The position numbers and the translations under genes are program-made. A DNA stretch of 9,851 nucleotides, from positions 1 through 9,851 of the forward strand of contig DPWC01000147.1 of assembly GCA_003529305.1 (NCBI GenBank). Reading direction: 5' to 3'. Below the pieces are notes generated by a model that was not told the DNA's origin, did no database searches, and saw only the letters and a list, made by a program, of their open reading frames with translations. Below, in pieces: positions 1 to 6,412 of the stretch (positions within the stretch are counted from its first letter, which is position 1; each line of letters starts with the position of its first letter). This DNA is from Actinomycetota bacterium. GTDB taxonomy: Bacteria > Actinomycetota > Actinomycetes > UBA12327.

Positions 1-12
1 GCAGGAGTAGCA

Positions 13-1239
13 ATGTCGGCACGCAAGCAAGTCGTGATTGCCGGAGCTGGGCCGGTGGGGATGGCAGCCGCTCTAAAGCTGGCGAAGGCCGGTCTTGATG
101 TCACGATCTTTGAAAAGGGCGACGACCTGTCGGTGGACTCCAAGGCGTCGACATTTCACATCCCCACTCTTGAGTTATGCGAGCAGTTGGGTCTGATCGA
201 GGACATGCTGGCGGAAGGTTTGCAGGTCCCGTTGTTTCAACAACGCGATCGCAAAGGCGGCGTGATCGCTCAACTGGATCTGTCCCTACTTAAGGACGAG
301 ACTGCGTATCCCTACCGCCTGCAGTTGGAGCAGTCCAAGTTCACCAGGATCGTCAAGCGGCATCTCGATCAATTCCCCAATGCTCACCTGGTTTTTGGCA
401 CGGGTGTGGCCAGCGCTGAAGACCACGCGGATTTCGCCGTGGCGATCTTGGATGACGGCTCGCGTGTGGAGTGTGACTGGTTGATCGGCTGCGATGGGGC
501 CAACTCCATGGTGCGCCAGTCCTTTGGTTTTGAGTTTCCTGGCGAAACCTTCGCTGAGCGCTTCCTCGTGATGTCCACAACTTTCGAGTTCCGCGATGCC
601 ATGCCCGATCTTGTCGAGGTCGCCTACATCACCGACCCTGATGAGTGGATGGTGTTGCTGAAGACCCCCGACCATTGGCGCTGCCTGATGGCAGTCGGTC
701 CGCAGGAGGATGACGACGCCGCAGTATCAGATGAGCGCATTCAGCAGCGACTGAACGGCGTGCTCGCGGATGTGGGATACCCGCAGGTGGACTTCCCGAT
801 CATCGCTCGTTCGCTGTATCGAGTAAATCAGCGAGTGGCGAAGAATTTCGCGATCAACAGAATCTTGTTGGCCGGCGACTCCGCGCACATGAACAACCCA
901 CTCGGTGGGTTCGGCATGAACAGCGGTATCCACGACGCGTGGTCGGCCACCGATGTCATTGAAGCCGTTGAGCTGCGCGGAGTTGATGCCCACAAGGCAG
1001 CCCAGATCCACGGCACGGTGCGCAGCGAGGTCTGTCATTCATATGTGCAGGCCAACACCAAGAAGAACTTCAAAGAGATGCAGGAAAAGGACGATTCCGC
1101 TCGACAGCAGCGCAACGCGATGCTGCGCGCATTGATGGATGACCCGGCCGCTCAGGCCGAGTATCTGCGCGGCACCTCGATGCTGACATCAGCCCATGAG
1201 GCGATTGCTCGAGTGCAGCGCGAACTCGCCGCGCTGTAG
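13..1239 (+). CDS. FAD-dependent aromatic-ring monooxygenase (PheA/TfdB/UbiH superfamily)
   Basis: The 408-residue protein is a class A flavoprotein hydroxylase, which would use NAD(P)H and O2 to hydroxylate an aromatic or similar ring in the cytoplasm. Three family motifs are visible. An N-terminal GAGPVG (residues 11-16), with Glu34 closing the second strand, binds the ADP part of FAD. A DG motif lies around residues 155-168 (LIGCDGANSMVR). A GD motif around 288-301 (AGDSAHMNNPLGGFGMNSG) contacts the FAD ribityl chain and pyrophosphate. It ends soon after the substrate domain and lacks the C-terminal thioredoxin-like extension of phenol hydroxylases, so it resembles the short MhpA/PobA-like forms. 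The ATG follows AGGAG at 3-7 with five bases between, a good ribosome site. An upstream operon partner may lie outside the window. The substrate cannot be told from the sequence. Confidence 0.93.
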   Translation: MSARKQVVIAGAGPVGMAAALKLAKAGLDVTIFEKGDDLSVDSKASTFHIPTLELCEQLGLIEDMLAEGLQVPLFQQRDRKGGVIAQLDLSLLKDETAYPYRLQLEQSKFTRIVKRHLDQFPNAHLVFGTGVASAEDHADFAVAILDDGSRVECDWLIGCDGANSMVRQSFGFEFPGETFAERFLVMSTTFEFRDAMPDLVEVAYITDPDEWMVLLKTPDHWRCLMAVGPQEDDDAAVSDERIQQRLNGVLADVGYPQVDFPIIARSLYRVNQRVAKNFAINRILLAGDSAHMNNPLGGFGMNSGIHDAWSATDVIEAVELRGVDAHKAAQIHGTVRSEVCHSYVQANTKKNFKEMQEKDDSARQQRNAMLRALMDDPAAQAEYLRGTSMLTSAHEAIARVQRELAAL

Positions 1240-1244
1240 CGCGG
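1229..1244. terminator. Possible small terminator hairpin between convergent genes
   Basis: CCGCGC (1229-1234) and GCGCGG (1239-1244) form a perfect 6-bp GC stem with loop TGTA. The stem spans the stop codon of the monooxygenase gene and lies just before the end of the convergent lipoprotein gene. No T-run follows on either strand. It could act as a weak bidirectional terminator or be a by-product of GC-rich sequence. Confidence 0.35.
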
Positions 1245-1263
1245 AGCTGTAACGCAGCGCTGA

Positions 1264-1995
1264 CTATGGGCAGCGCGGAGTCCTGGTGCCCAACCCCCCG
1301 GCAAAGGTGGGGTGGAAGCGTCCTGCGTTACCCACCAATGGCGTGGCGTAGACCAGTTTTTGCGGAACGGTCGGGTCAGTGGCGCGCTGATCTTCATCAG
1401 GGTTGGTGACTTCAATCGTGGCTACCCGCACGGTGATGCGATACGAGCGCGCCGTGGTGCCGCGCCAGCAGTACGAGCCGGAGGACTGGGTGCGCGCCTG
1501 CGCGGGAGTGAGCGTGGCGCCGCGGGACACGCCTTCGTACTGCAGCACAACCATCGTCGGCTGGTTGTTGACGGTGTCGGGCGGCAGATCCGTGAAACCA
1601 ATGGCGAAGTTGCGCGTCAACGATGTGGCAATGGTCCAACTGGGTGTGCGATCCAACCATCGCCGCGGTGTTGAGTACTTAGAGGTACGGCCATTGCGGG
1701 TGAGGTAGGCCTGAAATTGGCAGTCGTCGCAATCCCCAACAGCACGCAGGGTGATTGTTGTCTTGGCGACTGGGGGTGCTCCGGTGGCGGTGGGGCGAAC
1801 AGTCGTGGAGGGTCGAGCGGCCGGTGGTGTGGTGGATGTTGAACTGGCAGGCGAAGAACTGCTTGATGCTGAGGGTGTGCCACTGGCGGTGCCCTCAGGC
1901 GCGGGTCCGTTGGACGCACACCCCAGCAGCGTTGACCCGAGCACAACGAGCAGACCGCCGATCCGCAGCAGCCCGAGACGGCGGTCGTGGATCAA
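1264..1995 (-). CDS. Secreted lipoprotein, function unknown
   Basis: The 243-residue protein has a classic lipoprotein signal: a basic start (DRRLGLLR), a hydrophobic stretch at residues 12-25, and a lipobox LLGC with the lipidated Cys at 26. After cleavage it should be anchored to the outer face of the cytoplasmic membrane. Residues about 27-75 are a Ser/Thr/Pro/Ala-rich linker. The remaining roughly 165 residues look like a folded domain. They carry four cysteines (GDCDDC, SYC and the C-terminal RCP), enough for two disulfides. I recognise no family. The start is TTG, and TTGA is shared with the stop of the upstream IclR gene, so translation is probably coupled and the two genes form one operon. 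The 3' end faces the monooxygenase gene with a 24-base gap. Confidence 0.85.
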   Translation of the reverse strand: MIHDRRLGLLRIGGLLVVLGSTLLGCASNGPAPEGTASGTPSASSSSSPASSTSTTPPAARPSTTVRPTATGAPPVAKTTITLRAVGDCDDCQFQAYLTRNGRTSKYSTPRRWLDRTPSWTIATSLTRNFAIGFTDLPPDTVNNQPTMVVLQYEGVSRGATLTPAQARTQSSGSYCWRGTTARSYRITVRVATIEVTNPDEDQRATDPTVPQKLVYATPLVGNAGRFHPTFAGGLGTRTPRCP

Positions 1996-2786
1996 CGGTC
2001 CTCGAGATCGGTGGAAATCGCAGCAGCGTGCCGACGCACCAGATCGATGATGTGTCGGCGGCGATCCTCATCAAGGCGCGACAGCGGCCCGGCCGTTCCA
2101 AGGGCCGCCACCACATGCCCGCGTTGGGTGATGGCCGCTGCACAGCCCCAGATACCGGTGTCTACTTCTTCTCGCGATTGTGTCCACCCATCGGTGCGCA
2201 CCCGTGCGAGCGCTGTTTCACTCAGAAGAGCCTGCTGACCGGACGACAGCGATGCCACCTGGTGTTCCAGATAGTTGGTTCGCTCGCGTTCGGGCATGGC
2301 CGCGAGCAGGATTCGCGCCGCGGATCCCGAATGCAGGGGCATCGCCTGACCAACGGCGAACTGAAGTCGCACAGGATGCGACGACTCCTCACGCGCGATG
2401 CAATATGCATGCGCCCCACCGCGTCGGGCCAGCAACACGGTTTCATCAAAGGCATCGCGCAATTCCGCGAGGTGGCCACCCGCAGCGTCGATCAATGAGG
2501 TGCGTCCCGCATCGGCGGCGGCTGCCAGACCGACAACGGCATCAGTGAGTCGGTAGCGACTGTCGCCAATGGGTTCAATCAGCCCAGTTTCGCGAAGCAG
2601 GGATGCGTAGCGATACATCGTGGATTGAGGAACGCCGACTGCCTCAGCAAGTTCAGGGATGGTGGGTGTGGGGCGCTGTGTGGTGAAGCTCAGCACGGTC
2701 ATGATGAGTTTGCGCGCGCTATTGGCACCTTGTGTGCGGCCGACAGAAGATGCACTGTCACCGCGATTGTCGCGTTGCGCACTCAC
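1992..2786 (-). CDS. IclR-family transcriptional regulator
   Basis: The 264-residue protein has the IclR layout. A winged helix-turn-helix lies at roughly residues 28-75, with the recognition region around IPELAEAVGVPQSTMYRYAS. A C-terminal effector domain (about 95-260) contains the typical MPLHSGSAARILLA segment and the late GHVVAALGTAGPLSR segment, where family members bind small acids or aromatics. Such regulators commonly control catabolic or stress genes and often repress their own operon. The chosen start is GTG at 2786. No strong Shine-Dalgarno precedes it, but TAGGCT sits seven bases upstream, so the mRNA may be leaderless. It is cotranscribed with the downstream lipoprotein gene (TTGA overlap). 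The nearby monooxygenase is a conceivable target, but it converges on this pair rather than diverging from it, so regulation of it is not implied by layout. Confidence 0.93.
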   Translation of the reverse strand: MSAQRDNRGDSASSVGRTQGANSARKLIMTVLSFTTQRPTPTIPELAEAVGVPQSTMYRYASLLRETGLIEPIGDSRYRLTDAVVGLAAAADAGRTSLIDAAGGHLAELRDAFDETVLLARRGGAHAYCIAREESSHPVRLQFAVGQAMPLHSGSAARILLAAMPERERTNYLEHQVASLSSGQQALLSETALARVRTDGWTQSREEVDTGIWGCAAAITQRGHVVAALGTAGPLSRLDEDRRRHIIDLVRRHAAAISTDLEDR

Positions 2787-2792
2787 ATGTCG

Positions 2793-2798
2793 AGCCTA
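2793..2798 (-). promoter_or_regulatory. Candidate -10 box of IclR gene (leaderless start)
   Basis: Read on the minus strand, TAGGCT fits the TANNNT -10 pattern. It ends six bases before the GTG start at 2786, which would place the transcript start at or next to the start codon. No convincing -35 box is seen 16-19 bases upstream. Leaderless mRNAs are common in Actinobacteria, which supports the reading, but a single hexamer is weak evidence. Confidence 0.3.
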
Positions 2799-2855
2799 GT
2801 CAGCACTCCGGTAGCCTTCGCCTGCGCTCGTGGGCTTTCGGGTCTTTCAGCGCAC

Positions 2856-2948
2856 GGAGGTGTCGCCTAGTCCGGTCTATGGCGCCGCACTGCTAATGCG
2901 GTTTGGGTCTTAAGCCCATCGAGGGTTCAAATCCCTCCACCTCCGCCA
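2856..2948 (+). tRNA. tRNA-Ser(GCT)
   Basis: A complete class II cloverleaf can be drawn. The acceptor stem is GGAGGTG (2856-2862) with CACCTCC (2938-2944), followed by discriminator G and an encoded CCA (2946-2948). The anticodon stem CCGCA/TGCGG (2885-2889 and 2897-2901) encloses loop CTGCTAA, giving anticodon GCT at 2892-2894, which reads AGC and AGU. The T-arm is GAGGG-TTCAAAT-CCCTC. The long variable arm (around GGGTCTTAAGCCC) and the G discriminator agree with serine identity. It stands alone, just downstream of the divergent IclR gene start. Confidence 0.96.
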
Positions 2949-2961
2949 CTTCTTTCTCTTG

Positions 2962-3519
2962 TTACCCGAACGCCTCGTCGATGCGCGCGGTGACAAGGCC
3001 GCGCAACAAGGCGGTGTCGGGCTTCCAGTCCAGGGGAACCCGAATCGTCTTCTTATTGACGATGTAGTCGTCGAGCTCATCTTTGAATTGGTCAATGACC
3101 GTCGCACTGTTGGGCGCGATGAGGATGTAGTTCTTCAGCACAGAGATGCCGAAGATGTAGGCACCGTCGAGCTTCAGCATGGGCTGATTCCATGCGATCA
3201 CCACCTGCGAGCCGGGTGCGGCCTTCTTGATGGTGGACAGGATCGTGCGGACTGACTTTTGGGTAGCGGGAGCGTGTGGCGCTAGGTAATCGTCGACCGT
3301 CTCGAAGCGCCGAGAGCTGGTGTTACCTCGGTTGTAGAGCACTAAGGCATTGGCATGTGCGCGACTGAATCCATAGGTGTCGCGCAGCAATGCAATCTGC
3401 TCTTCGTATTTGAGCGCCTCGTTCTTCTTCACAATCTTGAGCCAGTGCGCGATCGGCTTACCGTGCTTCTTCTCAATGGCTGGAAAGTGTGAGGAGCGTT
3501 CAGGGTTGGCTGGCGGCAT
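2962..3519 (-). CDS. DUF4287-DUF1801 two-domain protein
   Basis: The protein has two recognisable uncharacterised domains. The N-terminal part (about 55 residues, around KKHGKPIAHWLKIVKK and YGFSRAHANALVLY) matches DUF4287. The C-terminal part (about 100 residues, from the ATQKSVRTILSTIKKAAPGS region through AWNQPMLKLDGAYIFGIS and NYILIAP to KKTIRVPLDWKP) matches DUF1801, the YdhG/frataxin-like fold that has been linked to iron handling in some bacteria. No signal peptide or membrane segment is present, so it is cytoplasmic. I chose ATG at 3519 because TACCAT, a -10-like hexamer, ends seven bases before it, which suits a leaderless start. A GTG at 3540 would add seven residues but has no ribosome site. 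The gene lies alone between two plus-strand tRNA genes. Its biochemical role is unknown. Confidence 0.85.
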   Translation of the reverse strand: MPPANPERSSHFPAIEKKHGKPIAHWLKIVKKNEALKYEEQIALLRDTYGFSRAHANALVLYNRGNTSSRRFETVDDYLAPHAPATQKSVRTILSTIKKAAPGSQVVIAWNQPMLKLDGAYIFGISVLKNYILIAPNSATVIDQFKDELDDYIVNKKTIRVPLDWKPDTALLRGLVTARIDEAFG

Positions 3520-3564
3520 GGTGATGATGGTAGGCGGCACTCAAGACGGCAGCTGTTGGTGCGT

Positions 3565-3570
3565 TATGGT
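3565..3570 (+). promoter_or_regulatory. Candidate -10 box of tRNA-Arg gene
   Basis: TATGGT lies 22 bases before the mature 5' end of tRNA-Arg, a normal distance for a tRNA leader. The best -35 partner, TCAAGA at 3541-3546 with an 18-base spacer, is poor. Low confidence. Confidence 0.3.
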
Positions 3571-3592
3571 GTGCGGGCTGCTGAGGCAGCGG

Positions 3593-3668
3593 GCGCCCGT
3601 AGCTCAACGGATAGAGCATCTGACTACGGATCAGAAGGTTTGGGGTTCGAATCCCTACGGGCGCGCCA
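3593..3668 (+). tRNA. tRNA-Arg(ACG)
   Basis: A standard cloverleaf is present. The acceptor GCGCCCG (3593-3599) pairs with CGGGCGC (3658-3664), followed by discriminator G and encoded CCA (3666-3668). The D-arm stem is GCTC/GAGC. The anticodon stem TCTGA/TCAGA encloses loop CTACGGA with anticodon ACG at 3626-3628. A34 would be deaminated to inosine by TadA to read CGU, CGC and CGA. The T-arm carries GGTTCGAATCC. The gene sits at the border between chromosome-like sequence on the left and a more accessory-looking block on the right. tRNA-Arg genes are frequent integration sites for mobile islands, but no second copy of its 3' end is visible in this window. Confidence 0.96.
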
Positions 3669-3861
3669 CCGACAAGCGGTAAGGGTGCCCGAATTTAGGC
3701 CCTGGAAGCCAATCCTTGAGTAGTTAGAGACCACCTCGTACCGCTATAAGGTGCCCAATGGCGAGCAGTTCTGATTTCCTAGTGACAGCGCCGCGTCGTG
3801 CAGAGAACTACCGCTTCAGTTTCTGGTCCGAAAATGTTCGCATTTTTTGATGTCTTGAATT

Positions 3862-3878
3862 GACCACCGGTTGTGGTC
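3862..3878. repeat. Short inverted repeat, possible operator or hairpin
   Basis: GACCAC and GTGGTC are exact reverse complements around the 5-base centre CGGTT. Part of it, CGGTTGTGG, reappears inverted 85 bases downstream, just before the nuclease gene. This spacing would suit a protein bound at two sites, but no regulator is identified. It could equally be chance. Confidence 0.35.
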
Positions 3879-3947
3879 TATGGCGCAAGCGGAGTAATAG
3901 GCGTTGAGAAACGTGTGTTGATGTTGGGCTCGGTGGCTGCGCGGAAA

Positions 3948-3977
3948 TTGCCAGTCGTCACCCACAACCGTTGGAAT
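3948..3977 (+). promoter_or_regulatory. Candidate promoter of the PD-(D/E)XK nuclease gene
   Basis: TTGCCA (3948-3953) and TGGAAT (3972-3977) are separated by 18 bases, a plausible -35/-10 pair. Transcription would start near 3984, just before the ribosome site GGAGGG (3986-3991), giving a very short leader. The inverted copy of the upstream nine-base motif lies within the spacer. Confidence 0.3.
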
Positions 3978-3999
3978 TGTTGAATGGAGGGTCTTTCTC

Positions 4000-4911
4000 G
4001 TGCCGTTTCGCACCTCTCGCTACGTTTCGATTCCAGACGGCGGGAAAATGCATGAGTCGGTGATGGTTACTCAGGGCCTAGCTGCGCTATTGACGTGTCA
4101 ACTCAGATTTCTTGTCGCTGGTGATGAGTCAGCGTCAAGGCCTCGGACTATGGGATCACCGAAAATTCCTGCAGGTTCAGGCAATGGGCTGTCGCCGCGG
4201 TTTCGCGGAGTCCTGATTCATGAAGTTATCGCTGGGGTATTTCGCAGTCCGCTAGAGAAACGCCATCCTGACATTGCTAAGGAGCTGGCTCGTCGCCTCC
4301 TCTTGGAACGCGGAATCTCCCATGGTGCAAAAGACCTTGACATCATTGACAGCCGGATCCATGCACTATTCAGGACTTTCGACCCGCGCACGATCAGGGT
4401 TGAGAGTTGGGGAGTTGAACGGGAGTTAACGGCCGCAATTGATGGACTCGTGGTCAACGGGAGAATTGATCTGCTGATCGGGAGGGACGATTCTTGGAAG
4501 ATGGTCGACTTCAAAACGGGCGGTGATCGTTACGACGGAGTGCAAGATCATTTGTGGAAGACACAATCACGATGGCACGCAGACCGGCCAGTGCCAACAG
4601 ATGATCCTTGGTTTGGTCTAATAACGTACGCACTACTTGCAAGCGAAAACTCACCCAAGCCATTAAGAATCGTCCTAAGTCTGGTACGTCTTGCCACCCG
4701 CACCTTGGATGAGCGCCGCCTAGAGTCTCGGGAAGTGAAAGACCATCGCCTGGTTATCATGAATGCCTTTGAGGGTGCTCGGACTGCTCTAAGGAACGGG
4801 GTTGCGCTAGCTCAACGCGGACCGCATTGCATGGATTGTCCCTTTAAGCCACTATGCCCGCTGTGGACGGGTCGAGATCGTAAATTTTCCGGTCCCGGTG
4901 GTCGCGCGTGA
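4000..4911 (+). CDS. PD-(D/E)XK nuclease of RecB/Cas4/AddB type, probable Fe-S protein
   Basis: The 303-residue protein carries the ordered signatures of a RecB-like nuclease. A GVLIH segment (GxxxH-type motif) lies near residue 70. The Asp of GRIDLLIG is followed by the DFKTGG motif near residues 168-173, and these together bind the catalytic metal. A helix follows with FGLITYALL, where the usual Gln of the QxxxY motif appears to be Gly. Near the C-terminus CMDCPFKPLC gives C-x2-C-x5-C. An N-terminal Cys in LLTCQLRF occupies the place of the fourth ligand in Cas4 and AddB, so a 4Fe-4S cluster clamping the fold is likely. There is no helicase domain. The GTG start is supported by GGAGGG eight bases upstream. 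It stands alone, convergent with the XRE gene. A role in DNA end processing, defence or repair is inference. Confidence 0.85.
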   Translation: MPFRTSRYVSIPDGGKMHESVMVTQGLAALLTCQLRFLVAGDESASRPRTMGSPKIPAGSGNGLSPRFRGVLIHEVIAGVFRSPLEKRHPDIAKELARRLLLERGISHGAKDLDIIDSRIHALFRTFDPRTIRVESWGVERELTAAIDGLVVNGRIDLLIGRDDSWKMVDFKTGGDRYDGVQDHLWKTQSRWHADRPVPTDDPWFGLITYALLASENSPKPLRIVLSLVRLATRTLDERRLESREVKDHRLVIMNAFEGARTALRNGVALAQRGPHCMDCPFKPLCPLWTGRDRKFSGPGGRA

Positions 4912-4942
4912 GAATCACTTAGAACTTAGAAGTGGATTTTGG

Positions 4943-4971
4943 ACTCGGACATACCGTCCTATGTACCGAGT
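4943..4971. terminator. Probable bidirectional terminator hairpin
   Basis: ACTCGG-ACATA (4943-4953) pairs with TATGT-CCGAGT (4960-4971) with one bulged A at 4965 and loop CCGTCC, an 11-bp stem. It lies 31 bases after the nuclease stop and 58 bases from the stop of the convergent XRE gene. TTTC follows on the plus strand, and a TTTT run lies near the minus-strand exit (CCAAAATCC read in reverse complement). A smaller hairpin, TCACA-CTCCT-TGTGA, follows at 4985-4999. Confidence 0.55.
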
Positions 4972-5029
4972 TTCGGCCGCTCCTTCACACTCCTTGTGAG
5001 GATTCTTGCCGGCTTGGCGAGGTAAAGAT

Positions 5030-6388
5030 TCAGGCCAACGAGACAGCCTCCTCAGCGCCAGGCTGTTGGTGTAACGACTTTACGCGCGCTTTCACATCCC
5101 CGAGTACGAGGTCTATCCATTCTTGTTTCTTTGCGGAGTCCGACGCGTCTCCAGAGTCCGAGCTGAGGTCGTCCAAAATCGGAAGTCCCAACAAGGTCAG
5201 GATGCTGACGGCAATGTCCTGCAGGTCTTGGATGGTCCTTCTTAGATCATCACCCAAGTCCTCAAGGACAATATCCCCCTCGGTGTTATTGAGCGCCGCT
5301 TGCAGAGTTTTTTGGCGTTCGAGTCCCGCGTCGGCCAGTTCGTCTAACAGCTCGCGCTCTTGACGCATCCACTGCCATACTCGAGTCAGTGTTTTGTCCG
5401 TCTCCTCTAGGAGCGCCCAAGCCTCGTCCAAGCGATCTGCCTCAGAGGCAGCCCGTTCACGGACTTTCCGAGATTGAAACCAGAGAGCGCCACCGGCGGC
5501 AACCAGAGTAGGCAAAGTAATAATTCCCGTCAGCACAAGAGCGCCACCGGCGACTCCAAGGCCACCGGCGGCGAGTGGACCACCACCTAGCCAAGCCATC
5601 GCTGCACTCGTTGCTGCAGCCCCGGAGAGTTGACTTATTGCCACCCCAGTTGAGGCCGTGAAATATGAACTCACAAGCGCAAAGGCGACTGCAGCGGCGC
5701 CGCCCCCTGCAGCGGCGCCTAAACCAGCTCCGAGTGCGCTCCCACCCAAGGTGCCAATGACTACTTGGGTGAGGGAGTGTCGATGGCTTTCAAGTTGCTG
5801 AGCTAGATCGCCCGTTGGTGGTTCGGGAAGTTCAACAGCCGGCGTGCGCTGTTGAACTCGCTGGAACTGCTCCATCAGCGGCATGAAAAATTGGCCTACG
5901 ACATCTTCCTGCGTCCGCCGCAGTTTCTTGAAATTTCTCTCGGTGTTCCATTGGCGGTCCTGGACACGAGCCTCTAATTCACTGCGCCGCCGCCGGTTTT
6001 CAATGTACTGGGGCCCACCAATCGCCAAGCCAATCATGCTTCCTACGGAACCATCAGGGTCATGAGTGGCGCGTCCGTCATACAATTGAAGAAGGTGCTC
6101 GTCGGACTTCCTTTCCAATTCAGCAACAGTGACCCCCAGCGCCTCGGCGAGTTTTTCCACGCGCTGGCGAGTGATCTTGAGGTCTCCGCGTTCTATTCGC
6201 GAAACGGTGATGGCGCTGTGCTGCCCCTTAAGTCCCATAAGGAGTGCCAAATCTCTTTGGGTGAGCGGAGCGCCGTGGCTGTTGCGCGTGCGTTTCCGCA
6301 ACTCGGCCACGGCGCGGCCCAGTGCGATGTTGGTGTCGGACCCTGGTGACATGGTCTGCTCGTATTCAGTCGCCCGCCCCATTGACAT
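5030..6388 (-). CDS. XRE helix-turn-helix protein with Gly/Ala-rich membrane-type domain
   Basis: The 452-residue protein has an unusual architecture. Residues about 21-95 form an XRE-type HTH (LTQRDLALLMGL, ITVSRIERGDL, EKLAEALGVTVAEL). Residues 130-200 are charged and likely helical. Residues about 207-305 are a long Gly/Ala-rich hydrophobic region with AAATSAAMAWLGGGPLAAGG at its core, able to form two or three membrane-spanning glycine-zipper helices. From memory, very similar segments occur in many uncharacterised bacterial proteins. Residues 306-435 return to charged helices. The design, a DNA-binding head joined to a membrane-inserting segment, suggests either a membrane-linked regulator or a self-repressing toxin-like effector. 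The ATG at 6388 has an in-frame TAG three codons upstream. The promoter TTGCTT-16-TATAGT is overlapped by a palindrome, so autoregulation is likely. It is divergent from the DUF1232 gene. Function unknown. Confidence 0.85.
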   Translation of the reverse strand: MSMGRATEYEQTMSPGSDTNIALGRAVAELRKRTRNSHGAPLTQRDLALLMGLKGQHSAITVSRIERGDLKITRQRVEKLAEALGVTVAELERKSDEHLLQLYDGRATHDPDGSVGSMIGLAIGGPQYIENRRRRSELEARVQDRQWNTERNFKKLRRTQEDVVGQFFMPLMEQFQRVQQRTPAVELPEPPTGDLAQQLESHRHSLTQVVIGTLGGSALGAGLGAAAGGGAAAVAFALVSSYFTASTGVAISQLSGAAATSAAMAWLGGGPLAAGGLGVAGGALVLTGIITLPTLVAAGGALWFQSRKVRERAASEADRLDEAWALLEETDKTLTRVWQWMRQERELLDELADAGLERQKTLQAALNNTEGDIVLEDLGDDLRRTIQDLQDIAVSILTLLGLPILDDLSSDSGDASDSAKKQEWIDLVLGDVKARVKSLHQQPGAEEAVSLA

Positions 6389-6412
6389 AGGGGCCTAGTA
6401 GGGTCCTACTAT
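6382..6412 (+). promoter_or_regulatory. Promoter of DUF1232 gene
   Basis: TTGACA (6382-6387) is a consensus -35 box, and it overlaps the ATG of the divergent XRE gene. The best -10 is TACTAT (6407-6412) with a long 19-base spacer; CTACTA at 18 bases is the alternative. The palindrome at 6396-6411 covers the spacer and the -10, so a bound repressor would block this promoter. Confidence 0.5.
6396..6411. promoter_or_regulatory. Operator palindrome shared by both divergent genes
   Basis: TAGTAGG (6396-6402) and CCTACTA (6405-6411) are exact reverse complements with a two-base centre GT. The site overlaps the -10 boxes of both divergent promoters. Its size and symmetry suit a dimeric XRE repressor, and the gene immediately to the left encodes one. 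I infer that this protein binds here and represses itself and the DUF1232 gene. Confidence 0.65.

Larger units (their letters stand above)
3669..3999. other. Gene-poor stretch after tRNA-Arg
   Basis: No confident gene lies here. It contains a 30-codon open frame at 3758-3850 (+) preceded by AAGG at a workable spacing. It also has a short palindrome, GACCAC-CGGTT-GTGGTC (3862-3878), and the likely promoter and ribosome site of the nuclease gene at its right end. The nine bases CGGTTGTGG (3868-3876) recur inverted as CCACAACCG at 3962-3970, inside the candidate promoter spacer. The base composition looks less GC-rich than to the left of the tRNA. No attachment-site repeat of the tRNA end was found. 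Confidence 0.6.

Noticed and set aside
1755..2498. Long plus-strand open frame of 247 codons opposite the lipoprotein and IclR genes
   Set aside because: It is rich in Arg, Trp and Cys with no domain, crosses two well-supported minus-strand genes, and is explained by GC-rich antisense frames.
3816..4013. Minus-strand open frame of 65 codons before the nuclease gene
   Set aside because: No ribosome site, no family, and it overlaps the nuclease promoter and start.
4932..5363. Plus-strand open frame of 143 codons opposite the XRE gene 3' end
   Set aside because: Serine-rich, no recognisable family, lies antisense to a supported gene and passes through the terminator hairpin.
5487..5580. Recurring GCCACCGGCG (three copies) as a CRISPR-like or regulatory repeat
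   Set aside because: They encode the repeated Ala/Gly steps of the hydrophobic segment and have irregular spacing; they are coding by-products.
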